A stretch of 64,000 nt of DNA, from assembly GCA_963663245.1 (NCBI GenBank), contig OY760143.1:1922001-1986000 (forward strand), read 5' to 3'. The translations under genes were made by a program, and so were the position numbers. The notes beneath the pieces were generated by a model, which made no database searches, was not told where the DNA came from, and worked only from the letters and a program-made list of their open reading frames with translations. Positions 24,678-31,302 of the stretch are shown here, piece by piece. The DNA is from JAFGVL01 sp963663245 (GTDB lineage Bacteria > Bacteroidota > Bacteroidia > Bacteroidales > Paludibacteraceae). Numbering within the stretch: position 1 is the first letter of the stretch; the number at the start of each line of letters is the position of its first letter.

Positions 24678-26129
24678 ATGAAAGAAAAAGCAGATATTGG
24701 TTTGATCGGTTTAGCCGTAATGGGTGAAAACTTAGTATTAAACATGGAAAGCAAAGGCTTTACTGTTGGTGTATTTAACAGAACTGTATCTAAAGTTGAT
24801 ACTTTTATCAATGGAAGAGGTAAAGGTAAAAACTTTATTGGTGCACATTCTATCGAAGAATTATGTGCTTCATTAGAAAAACCAAGAAAAGTGATGATGC
24901 TTGTAAAAGCGGGGAAAGCAGTTGATGATTTTATCGATATGGTTATTCCTCACTTAGAGCCAGGTGATATCATTATTGATGGAGGTAACACTCACTTTCC
25001 AGACACTAATAGAAGAACTGCATATGTAGAGAGCAAAGGTTTATTATTTATCGGTACTGGTGTTTCAGGTGGTGAAGAAGGAGCTTTAAAAGGTCCATCT
25101 ATCATGCCTGGTGGTTCTCCAAAAGCATGGGAAGCTGTAAAACCTATCTTCCAAGCTATCTCAGCGAAAGTTGGTAACGAAGCTTGTTGTGACTGGGTTG
25201 GCCCTAATGGTGCTGGTCACTTCGTAAAAATGGTACACAATGGTATCGAATATGGTGATATGCAATTAATTTGCGAAGGTTACCAAATCATGAAAGACGT
25301 TCTTGGAATGTCTGCAGACGAAATGCACGAAGTATTCAAAGATTGGAACGAAGGTGAGATGGAAAGTTACCTTATCGAGATTACTCGTGATATCTTAGCT
25401 TATAAAGATGAAGATGGTTCTCCTATAGTTGACAAAATATTAGACACAGCTGGTCAAAAAGGTACTGGAAAATGGACAGGGATTTCTGCTCTTGATTTAG
25501 GAGTTCCATTAACTTTAATTGGTGAATCAGTATTTGCTCGTTGTTTATCAGCTGCAAAAGATGATCGTGTTAAAGCTTCGAAAGAATTTCCAGCTCCAGC
25601 AATTTCATTTACAGGCGACAAAAAAGCATTTATAGAAGATTTAAAACAAGCACTATTTGCTTCTAAGTTAGTTTCTTATGCACAAGGATACCTTCTAATG
25701 AAAGAAGCTGCAAAAGAATTTAATTGGACATTAAATAATGGTGGTATTGCTCTTATGTGGAGAGGTGGATGTATTATCCGTTCTACATTCTTAGGTAATA
25801 TCAAAGATGCATTTGATAAAAACCCAGAATTACCGAACTTATTAATGGATCCTTTCTTCAAAGAAAAAATTCTTAATGCACAAAAAGGTTGGAGAAATGT
25901 AATTGCTGTTTCTACAGTAAACGGAATTCCAATTCCATGTATTTCTTCTGCTCTTAGTTATTATGATGGATTTAGAACTGAAAGACTTCCTGCTAACTTG
26001 TTACAAGCTCAACGTGATTACTTTGGTGCTCACACATATGAGCGTTTAGACAAACCACGTGGTGAATTCTTCCACACTAACTGGACTGGTCGTGGTGGTG
26101 ACACATTTGCTACAACTTACGTAGTATAA
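24678..26129 (+). CDS. gnd: 6-phosphogluconate dehydrogenase (decarboxylating)
   Basis: A 483-residue enzyme that oxidises 6-phosphogluconate to ribulose 5-phosphate and CO2. The nucleotide-binding GLAVMGENLVLNME is at 10-23, followed by VGVFNRT (typical of NADP-type Gnd). GPNGAGHFVKMVHNGIEYGD (about 175-194) holds the catalytic Lys, and ILDTAGQKGTGKW is the family signature. The length is that of the long (E. coli/eukaryote) form. It is last in the + strand uronate operon, 38 bp after the LarA-like gene and before a strong terminator. This position links uronate breakdown to the pentose phosphate pathway. No zwf or pgl is nearby. Confidence 0.96.
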   Translation: MKEKADIGLIGLAVMGENLVLNMESKGFTVGVFNRTVSKVDTFINGRGKGKNFIGAHSIEELCASLEKPRKVMMLVKAGKAVDDFIDMVIPHLEPGDIIIDGGNTHFPDTNRRTAYVESKGLLFIGTGVSGGEEGALKGPSIMPGGSPKAWEAVKPIFQAISAKVGNEACCDWVGPNGAGHFVKMVHNGIEYGDMQLICEGYQIMKDVLGMSADEMHEVFKDWNEGEMESYLIEITRDILAYKDEDGSPIVDKILDTAGQKGTGKWTGISALDLGVPLTLIGESVFARCLSAAKDDRVKASKEFPAPAISFTGDKKAFIEDLKQALFASKLVSYAQGYLLMKEAAKEFNWTLNNGGIALMWRGGCIIRSTFLGNIKDAFDKNPELPNLLMDPFFKEKILNAQKGWRNVIAVSTVNGIPIPCISSALSYYDGFRTERLPANLLQAQRDYFGAHTYERLDKPRGEFFHTNWTGRGGDTFATTYVV

Positions 26130-26147
26130 TTAAACCCTACTATATAT

Positions 26148-26181
26148 AAAAAAGCCCGAGTCAAATGATTCGGGCTTTTTT
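26148..26181 (+). terminator. Terminator of the uxaE-gnd operon
   Basis: AAAAAGCCCGA(gtcaaatga)TTCGGGCTTTTT: a GC-rich stem with T tract. It may also serve the converging PII-like gene. Confidence 0.88.
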
Positions 26182-26203
26182 ATTAATTAGCTACAACTTA
26201 TTA

Positions 26204-26563
26204 TTATACCTCTTCCTCTTTATTATAAAGAGATTCGTTACCACTTTCGCGCGTTCTAATTCTATAGGAGTCCATTAAATCAGAAACAAATATTTTCCCA
26301 TCTCCAGTAGAACCTGTATTGGCAGAGTCTAAAATAGCATCAATAGTCAACTCAAGATTTTTATCGCGTACAACTATCGTTAATAACATTCTTGGTATTA
26401 AACTAGTGCTAACACTTCCCCTACCCGTATTTACTACCTTAGTAGCATCGTTTCCTACACCTGTAACATCCCAATAAGAAAAGAATTGTATACCTGCAGT
26501 ATCTAATGCTTCTTTAACTTCATCAAACTTTGATGCTCTAATAATTGCCTCTATTTTTTTCAT
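26204..26563 (-). CDS. PII-like nitrogen regulatory protein
   Basis: Start set at ATG 26563 (MKKIEAIIRASKFDEVKEAL), the usual PII beginning; further upstream codons overlap the promoter. It has 119 residues. The fold elements beta1-alpha1 and LLTIVVRDKNLELTIDAILDSANTGSTGDGKIFVSDL (C-terminal half) match GlnB/GlnK, including TGxxGDGKIFV, the nucleotide-binding loop. The T-loop differs: GNDATKVVNTGRGSVSTSLIPR, without the Y51 that is uridylylated in enteric PII. The C-terminus has an extra acidic tail (ESLYNKEEEV). Divergent pairing with amtB strongly suggests it controls that channel. Confidence 0.88.
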   Translation of the reverse strand: MKKIEAIIRASKFDEVKEALDTAGIQFFSYWDVTGVGNDATKVVNTGRGSVSTSLIPRMLLTIVVRDKNLELTIDAILDSANTGSTGDGKIFVSDLMDSYRIRTRESGNESLYNKEEEV

Positions 26564-26580
26564 ATTATATTTTTTTAAAT

Positions 26581-26598
26581 TGTATACAAATGTATACA
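26581..26598 (-). promoter_or_regulatory. Tandem TGTATACA palindromes over the PII-gene promoter
   Basis: TGTATACA occurs at 26581-26588 and again at 26591-26598. A minus-strand -7 box TACATTTG (26587-26594) lies between and within them, 24 bp before the PII-like start. This layout suggests an operator for a dimeric regulator. Confidence 0.5.
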
Positions 26599-26677
26599 TA
26601 TTTGGCTAATTTTAATACATATTTGTAATTTTAAGGTATTTTTTCTTACATAAATGTGATTTTAAGCATATATATAT

Positions 26678-26685
26678 TACTTTTG
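26678..26685 (+). promoter_or_regulatory. Probable -7 box of amtB promoter
   Basis: TACTTTTG matches TAnnTTTG, 24 bp before the amtB start. Confidence 0.55.
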
Positions 26686-26709
26686 CTATCATTTTAAAAC
26701 TACAAAAAT

Positions 26710-27951
26710 ATGTTTGATACAGGAACTACAACTTTTATGATTTTAGCTACCAGTTTGGTGATGCTAATGACTCCAGGCCTTGCTTTCTTTTATGGCGGAC
26801 TAGGCTCAAAACGAGATGTTTTAAACATCATGATTCAAAGCTTTGTTTCCATGGGGATAAGCTCCTTACTATGGTTAACAATTGGTTATTCACTCTGTTT
26901 TAGTGGTAGCATGGGAGCCGGAAATGACTTCTTTGGGATTCTTGGCAACTTTGACAAAGTATTTCTAAATGGAGTAACGCCTTCCACAATTTACCACGAT
27001 TTAAGTGGCACGAGCAAAGGTTTTCCCGAATATCTATTTTTTGCCTATCAAATGATGTTTGCTATAATTACACCAGCACTTATTACCGGTGCCTTTATTA
27101 ATCGCGTCACATTTAAATCATACGTTTTCTTTTTAATATTCTGGCAAATATTTGTTTACTACCCTTTTGTACACATGGTATGGGGAGGTGGTTTACTAGC
27201 CGAGTGGGGTGTCGTTGATTTTGCTGGAGGTATAGCAGTACATGCTACTGCTGGTTTTGCAGCTTTAGCATCTGTATATTTTGTAGGGAAACGTAAAAAG
27301 AAAACAAACCCCAACAACGTACCTTTAGTTGCTGTTGGAACTGCCCTACTCTGGTTCGGTTGGTATGGTTTTAATGCAGGAAGCGAGCTCGCTGTTGATT
27401 CAATTACCATATCTGCATTTGTAAACACAGATATTGCAGCCTCAGCGGCAGCAGTAACATGGTTGATTATTGAATGGACTACCGGAAATAAAAGACCTAC
27501 TTTTATTGGCTTAATGACTGGTGCTGTAGCTGGTTTAGCAACTATTACTCCGGCAGCTGGATTTGTAAACATATATTCAGCTGCATTAATTGGGGTTATT
27601 GCCAGTGCTGGATGTTACTTAGCTGTACGCTGGAAAGATAAAAAAGGATGGGATGATGCTCTAGATGTTTGGGGAGTACATGGCATGGGTGGTGTAATAG
27701 GAACTATATGCGTTGGTTTATTTGCTACAAAAACAATTAATGAAGGAGTTGATAACGGACTATTTTATGGTGGTGATGGTATGCTACTAGTAAAACAAAC
27801 TACAGCTATCTTAATTGCTATCGTTTATGCATTCTTCTTTACGGTAGGCTTATTCAAAATAATAAATAAATTTATCCCTGTTAAGGTTTCAGAAGAAGAT
27901 CAAGAACTTGGATTAGATGTAAGCTTACATGGAGAAGTTGCTCGAGAATAA
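26710..27951 (+). CDS. amtB: Ammonium transporter
   Basis: A 413-residue Amt/Rh channel with 11 predicted membrane helices, starting MFDTGTTTFMILATSLVMLMTPGLAFFYGGL. The pore twin-histidine pair is present: the first in FVHMVWGGG, the second in WGVHGMGGV. It has no cleaved signal peptide of the enteric type. It moves ammonium across the inner membrane and is normally gated by a PII trimer, whose gene is divergent here. Its terminator is shared with mtnN. Confidence 0.96.
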   Translation: MFDTGTTTFMILATSLVMLMTPGLAFFYGGLGSKRDVLNIMIQSFVSMGISSLLWLTIGYSLCFSGSMGAGNDFFGILGNFDKVFLNGVTPSTIYHDLSGTSKGFPEYLFFAYQMMFAIITPALITGAFINRVTFKSYVFFLIFWQIFVYYPFVHMVWGGGLLAEWGVVDFAGGIAVHATAGFAALASVYFVGKRKKKTNPNNVPLVAVGTALLWFGWYGFNAGSELAVDSITISAFVNTDIAASAAAVTWLIIEWTTGNKRPTFIGLMTGAVAGLATITPAAGFVNIYSAALIGVIASAGCYLAVRWKDKKGWDDALDVWGVHGMGGVIGTICVGLFATKTINEGVDNGLFYGGDGMLLVKQTTAILIAIVYAFFFTVGLFKIINKFIPVKVSEEDQELGLDVSLHGEVARE

Positions 27952-27968
27952 TACACTCAGCATATAAA

Positions 27969-28005
27969 GTAAAAAGAGCTCATTAAAGTAATGAGCTCTT
28001 TTTAC
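27969..28005. terminator. Bidirectional terminator between amtB and mtnN
   Basis: A perfect 17-bp stem (GTAAAAAGAGCTCATTA / TAATGAGCTCTTTTTAC) between converging genes. Confidence 0.92.
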
Positions 28006-28006
28006 T

Positions 28007-28750
28007 TTATAAGAGCTGAAATAATTCTTTTAATATATAGTGAGCATATTCCGAAGCAACATGCTCTAAGAATACTGGAAAATCAACTACAGCCTCTTCA
28101 TCTGCTGAATCTGATATAGTACGAATCACTAAAAAAGGCACACTAAAATCATAACACACTTGTGCTACAGCAGCCCCTTCCATTTCTACACATAAAACAG
28201 AAGGTAAATTATTCTTTATTTCATTACGTCCATCTTGAGAATTTATAAACTGATCTCCACTTGCAATATCTCCTAACAAAACTTTTGGAGCACTAATATT
28301 ATATCCCTTTAGTTTCTCCATGAAAACTGTTTCTGTTTGAATAAATTTTTCTACGGCTAATTTAGCTTTACTCATATCCATTTTTTCTGCTTCAAAGAAT
28401 GAACGCCCTATTAAAGGTATCTCAAACCTAGGCATTAAAGGAGAAGCGTCCATATCATGCTGAAATAGCTTCTCTGCTATTACAACATCACCAATTGCAA
28501 GTTGAGAAGACAAAGCTCCTGCAATACCAGAGAATATAACCTTATCTACACTATACTCTATAATAAGCTGTGTTACAGTAGTAGCAGCAGCCACTTTTCC
28601 CCAACGAGAAAAAACTAACACCACCTGTTTTCCATATAAACTACCTTCGTAAAAAGTTCGCTTTCCTTTTACGGTTTGTTTTTCACAAATCATTTCAGCA
28701 ATCAACTTCTCAACTTCCTCACGCATAGCGCCAATTATTCCTATTTTCAT
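28007..28750 (-). CDS. mtnN: 5'-methylthioadenosine/S-adenosylhomocysteine nucleosidase
   Basis: A 247-residue nucleosidase that hydrolyses MTA and SAH in the methionine salvage and activated-methyl cycles. Family blocks: MKIGIIGAMREEVEKLI at the start (catalytic Glu about residue 12), VIFSGIAGAL (about 72-81) and CVEMEGAAVAQVCY (about 188-201) with the ribose-binding ME pair, then RTISDSADEEAVVDF with the catalytic Asp. About 15 residues longer than E. coli MtnN, with an insertion near residues 105-150. Single gene. Confidence 0.93.
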   Translation of the reverse strand: MKIGIIGAMREEVEKLIAEMICEKQTVKGKRTFYEGSLYGKQVVLVFSRWGKVAAATTVTQLIIEYSVDKVIFSGIAGALSSQLAIGDVVIAEKLFQHDMDASPLMPRFEIPLIGRSFFEAEKMDMSKAKLAVEKFIQTETVFMEKLKGYNISAPKVLLGDIASGDQFINSQDGRNEIKNNLPSVLCVEMEGAAVAQVCYDFSVPFLVIRTISDSADEEAVVDFPVFLEHVASEYAHYILKELFQLL

Positions 28751-28839
28751 ATTTATGTGTTGATTTGATACCCCACAAAACTAATATAAATATTCTATGC
28801 TGAAGAACATATTCCACACAAAAACTTCATTAATATTTG

Positions 28840-28871
28840 TTGTTAAAAATTAACTTAATAGTATATCTTTG
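28840..28871 (+). promoter_or_regulatory. Promoter upstream of the coiled-coil membrane protein gene
   Basis: TTG at 28840-28842 and TATCTTTG at 28864-28871, 21 bp apart, fit the Bacteroidota -33/-7 pattern. The leader is about 90 bp. Confidence 0.55.
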
Positions 28872-28961
28872 TCTATACCAATCTATCTTTTTGCGGCTAC
28901 TTATTTAAGGCTATATTGAAAATAAACTATAATAATTATCTATTTAAAAAGGAGGAACACT

Positions 28962-29492
28962 ATGAAAAAGTTATCATTACTATTTATCTCTTTTATGTTT
29001 GTTGGTATTGGGGCACTAGCTCAAGAAGCTGAATATGTAGTAAAAAAAGATTTTCAAGAAAAAACAACTATACTTGGAGCACAAGTGAATTCTGTAAAAA
29101 GACTTAGTTCTAGTATTAATACTGAGTTAACAAGCGTAAAAGAAACAGTTGCAGAAAATCAAATTCAAATAAAGACTGTCGAAGCAAGCTCTAATGAGAA
29201 CTCAGCTGCTTTTTCTGCATGCAAAGCAGAAATTGAAAACGAAAAAGCAGCTTTACTCAAAGCTAAAAAGAAAACTAAACTTGCTTTAATTATTAGCTTG
29301 TTATTGATTATTTTATCTGCGGCATTTACCTTTAGCATTAAAAATAGACTTACTAAAAAATTAGCTGCGACTCAAAAGCAAATTGATGAAACCAATAATA
29401 TGCTTATTGAACAAGGTAAAAGTCTTGAAAAAAAAATCAGTACTCTTAATGATAACATCAAGGATATTAAAAAAGACAAGGAGAAGAAATAA
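28962..29492 (+). CDS. Coiled-coil membrane protein, unknown
   Basis: A 176-residue protein with signal peptide (MKKLSLLFISFMFVGIGALAQE). A coiled-coil-like section (about 30-100) is followed by a membrane helix, TKLALIISLLLIILSAAFTFSI (about 104-126), and a second coiled coil rich in Lys/Glu (127-176) ending KDIKKDKEKK. The topology suggests a periplasmic and a cytoplasmic coiled coil on one helix. AAAGGAGGAAC lies 7 bases before the ATG, a strong ribosome-binding site unlike most genes here, so high expression is likely. No family recognised; isolated between its own promoter and terminator. Confidence 0.7.
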   Translation: MKKLSLLFISFMFVGIGALAQEAEYVVKKDFQEKTTILGAQVNSVKRLSSSINTELTSVKETVAENQIQIKTVEASSNENSAAFSACKAEIENEKAALLKAKKKTKLALIISLLLIILSAAFTFSIKNRLTKKLAATQKQIDETNNMLIEQGKSLEKKISTLNDNIKDIKKDKEKK

Positions 29493-29506
29493 TTTTGTAG
29501 ACTAAT

Positions 29507-29542
29507 AAAAAAACCATCTTTGAAATTCAAGGGTGGTTTTTT
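29507..29542 (+). terminator. Terminator of the coiled-coil protein gene
   Basis: AAAAACCATC ... GGGTGGTTTTTT stem (with G-T pairs) and T tract, just after the stop. Confidence 0.8.
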
Positions 29543-29599
29543 GTATATAAAAAGAAAAGAACCTACCTTCGTGTATTATTTTTAACATATTAGGATATT

Positions 29600-30331
29600 A
29601 TGAAAAAAACAATTGCTTTGTCAATTCTCTTAACAATAGGGTTTATCGCTTCTGCTAGAACTAATAATAAAACGGATGATTTAAATAATTATAAAAATAG
29701 CTTACAATGGAATATCTCTTATATGACACGAGGAGTATTTTCATTAAGTTATGAAAGATTAATTAGCCCTAAAGCGGCTATTCAGTTTAGTGTTGGTGCT
29801 ACATCATACGATATTATCTCCATTTCTGATTTCCCTTCTAGCTTTTTTGAAGAAATCAACCCGTTTAATGATACATATGATTACGACACATACAGCTACA
29901 CATACGACACAAACGAACCAGAATACACAGACGCATATCAAGGTGGTGCTTTTGGAAGCATTGGTATAAAAGTATACTTACGAAACAATGTTAACCTAAA
30001 AGGTCTATATATAAAGCCTCAATTTAGATATAGAAACTATTTCCTAACAACAAACGTAAAAGATGACGATAACAATATTGATTTTGATCGCACAAAAGAG
30101 ATGAATGAATTTGGATTTACTATAGGATATCAAACGGGAGGATATCTAACATGGAACTTTTATATCGGAGCTGGGTATTTAATGAAAGTAAGTGATGAAA
30201 TTATTACTGAAACAATCACAACTTATGATACATGGGGCTATGAATACAAAACCTACTCCCATTCAATGAAAAAACAGAAACAAAGCATTCCAAATCCTTG
30301 GGGTGGTGTGTCTGTTGGATTCGCATTTTAA
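29600..30331 (+). CDS. Outer-membrane beta-barrel protein, paralogue A
   Basis: A 243-residue protein with signal peptide (MKKTIALSILLTIGFIASARTNN). The mature part shows amphipathic strands (LQWNISYMTRGVFSLSYERLI; AIQFSVGATSYD; FGFTIGYQTGGYLTWNFYIGAGYLM) and ends with GGVSVGFAF, a terminal Phe as expected for a barrel recognised by BamA. A Tyr/Asp-rich loop (NDTYDYDTYSYTYDTNEPEYTD, about 93-114) looks extracellular. It is followed 15 bp later by a clear paralogue, which suggests a tandem duplication. No transport or enzyme role can be assigned. Confidence 0.78.
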   Translation: MKKTIALSILLTIGFIASARTNNKTDDLNNYKNSLQWNISYMTRGVFSLSYERLISPKAAIQFSVGATSYDIISISDFPSSFFEEINPFNDTYDYDTYSYTYDTNEPEYTDAYQGGAFGSIGIKVYLRNNVNLKGLYIKPQFRYRNYFLTTNVKDDDNNIDFDRTKEMNEFGFTIGYQTGGYLTWNFYIGAGYLMKVSDEIITETITTYDTWGYEYKTYSHSMKKQKQSIPNPWGGVSVGFAF

Positions 30332-30345
30332 AAAACAAAAAAAAC

Positions 30346-30969
30346 ATGAAAAATTTAATTAGTATTACCATTGTATTGCTATTATTTAGCACCCATACTT
30401 TTGGAAGGGATAATAAAAGCACAGAAGATTTAACTGTGTACAAAAACAATCTTCAATGGAAAATAACACAAATATCTAGAGGAGCTTTTGCATTTACATA
30501 CGAAAGACAAGTTACAGAAAAAGTTGGTGTAGAAATTGGCTTAGGCGCAACAAACAATGACTATCTATTCCCTTTAATATCTGACGCAGATTACTGGGAC
30601 TATGACAACGTTTACCAAGGTGGATTATACTCTAGCATTGCTCTTAAAATATATCCTAGAGGAATGGAAAACTTTAAAGGAGTTTATGCTAGTCCTTTCT
30701 TTAGATATATTCAATATTCACTTTCTTCAACAACTTCAAATAGTCAAGAATTAGAAAGAGCTAGAGAAACAAAAGACTTTGGATTTGTTATCGGCTATCA
30801 AACTGGCAGTACTATTATGGTTAATTTCTTTATCGGTGCTAGTTATAATATACAAGCATATGATAAAGTTATACCACCAGCAGCTCCATCTACTGCATAC
30901 ACTATTAAAAAAATAAACAAAACAATGCCGCTACCTGTTGGAGGTATTTCTTTAGGTTTTGCATTTTAA
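30346..30969 (+). CDS. Outer-membrane beta-barrel protein, paralogue B
   Basis: Start set at ATG 30346 (MKNLISITIVLLLFSTHTFGRDN), giving 207 residues with a clean signal peptide; earlier codons overlap paralogue A. It aligns with A throughout: DLTVYKNNLQWKITQISRGAFAFTYER against DLNNYKNSLQWNISYMTRGVFSLSYER, DFGFVIGYQTGS against EFGFTIGYQTGG, and the end GGISLGFAF. The acidic Tyr/Asp loop of A is shortened here (DADYWDYDNVYQGG), so the copies have diverged mainly in one surface loop. Probably co-transcribed with A. Confidence 0.78.
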   Translation: MKNLISITIVLLLFSTHTFGRDNKSTEDLTVYKNNLQWKITQISRGAFAFTYERQVTEKVGVEIGLGATNNDYLFPLISDADYWDYDNVYQGGLYSSIALKIYPRGMENFKGVYASPFFRYIQYSLSSTTSNSQELERARETKDFGFVIGYQTGSTIMVNFFIGASYNIQAYDKVIPPAAPSTAYTIKKINKTMPLPVGGISLGFAF

Positions 30970-30977
30970 AAAAACAA

Positions 30978-31235
30978 GACCCGTCCTAAAATAGGCATAG
31001 TTCTACGAACAGACAAAACCATCTCTCTAACCTTTGACAATTCTCGTGAAGGAATCGCTTTTCTTTTTTGTATAGGGGTTTCTTTGTCAGTTGAACTCAT
31101 GGGTAAGTATTTGGGATTTGACCAATCTAAAGTACCATGTCTTCTTAACCAAACCAAAACTATGCTTATTCCTTGATAATCTTTTTGTTCTCATAAAATA
31201 AGTAGTTTTATGGTCAACTTATTTCAGGACGAGAC
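30978..31235 (-). mobile_element. Decayed IS3-type insertion sequence remnant with terminal inverted repeats
   Basis: The ends CGTCCTAAAATA (30982-30993) and TATTTCAGGACG (31220-31231) are inverted repeats with one mismatch. Between them, on the minus strand, a frame reads EQKDYQGISIVLVWLRRHG then TLDWSNPKYLPMSS, resembling the region after the helix-turn-helix of IS3-family OrfA proteins in Bacteroidota. A stop precedes it, and no OrfB remains. It fills most of the 333-bp gap between the barrel genes and the repeat-protein gene; nothing else is seen there. Confidence 0.55.
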
Positions 31236-31242
31236 AATACAT

Positions 31243-31273
31243 AAAAAAGCCACCTTTTAAAGGTGGCTTTTTT
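31243..31273. terminator. Terminator of the large repeat-protein gene
   Basis: AAAAAAGCCACCTTT / AAAGGTGGCTTTTTT perfect stem directly after the IS remnant. Confidence 0.88.
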
Positions 31274-31302
31274 ATGTATTAGATAATACAATGATTTTAT
31301 TA

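Noticed and set aside
27159..27572. 137-codon minus-strand ORF inside amtB
   Set aside because: It is the mirror of a helical membrane gene; AmtB motifs are clear on the + strand.
30966..31157. 63-codon minus-strand ORF as a functional gene
   Set aside because: It starts with TTG, is preceded by a stop and lies between insertion-sequence ends; treated as a decayed transposase part.
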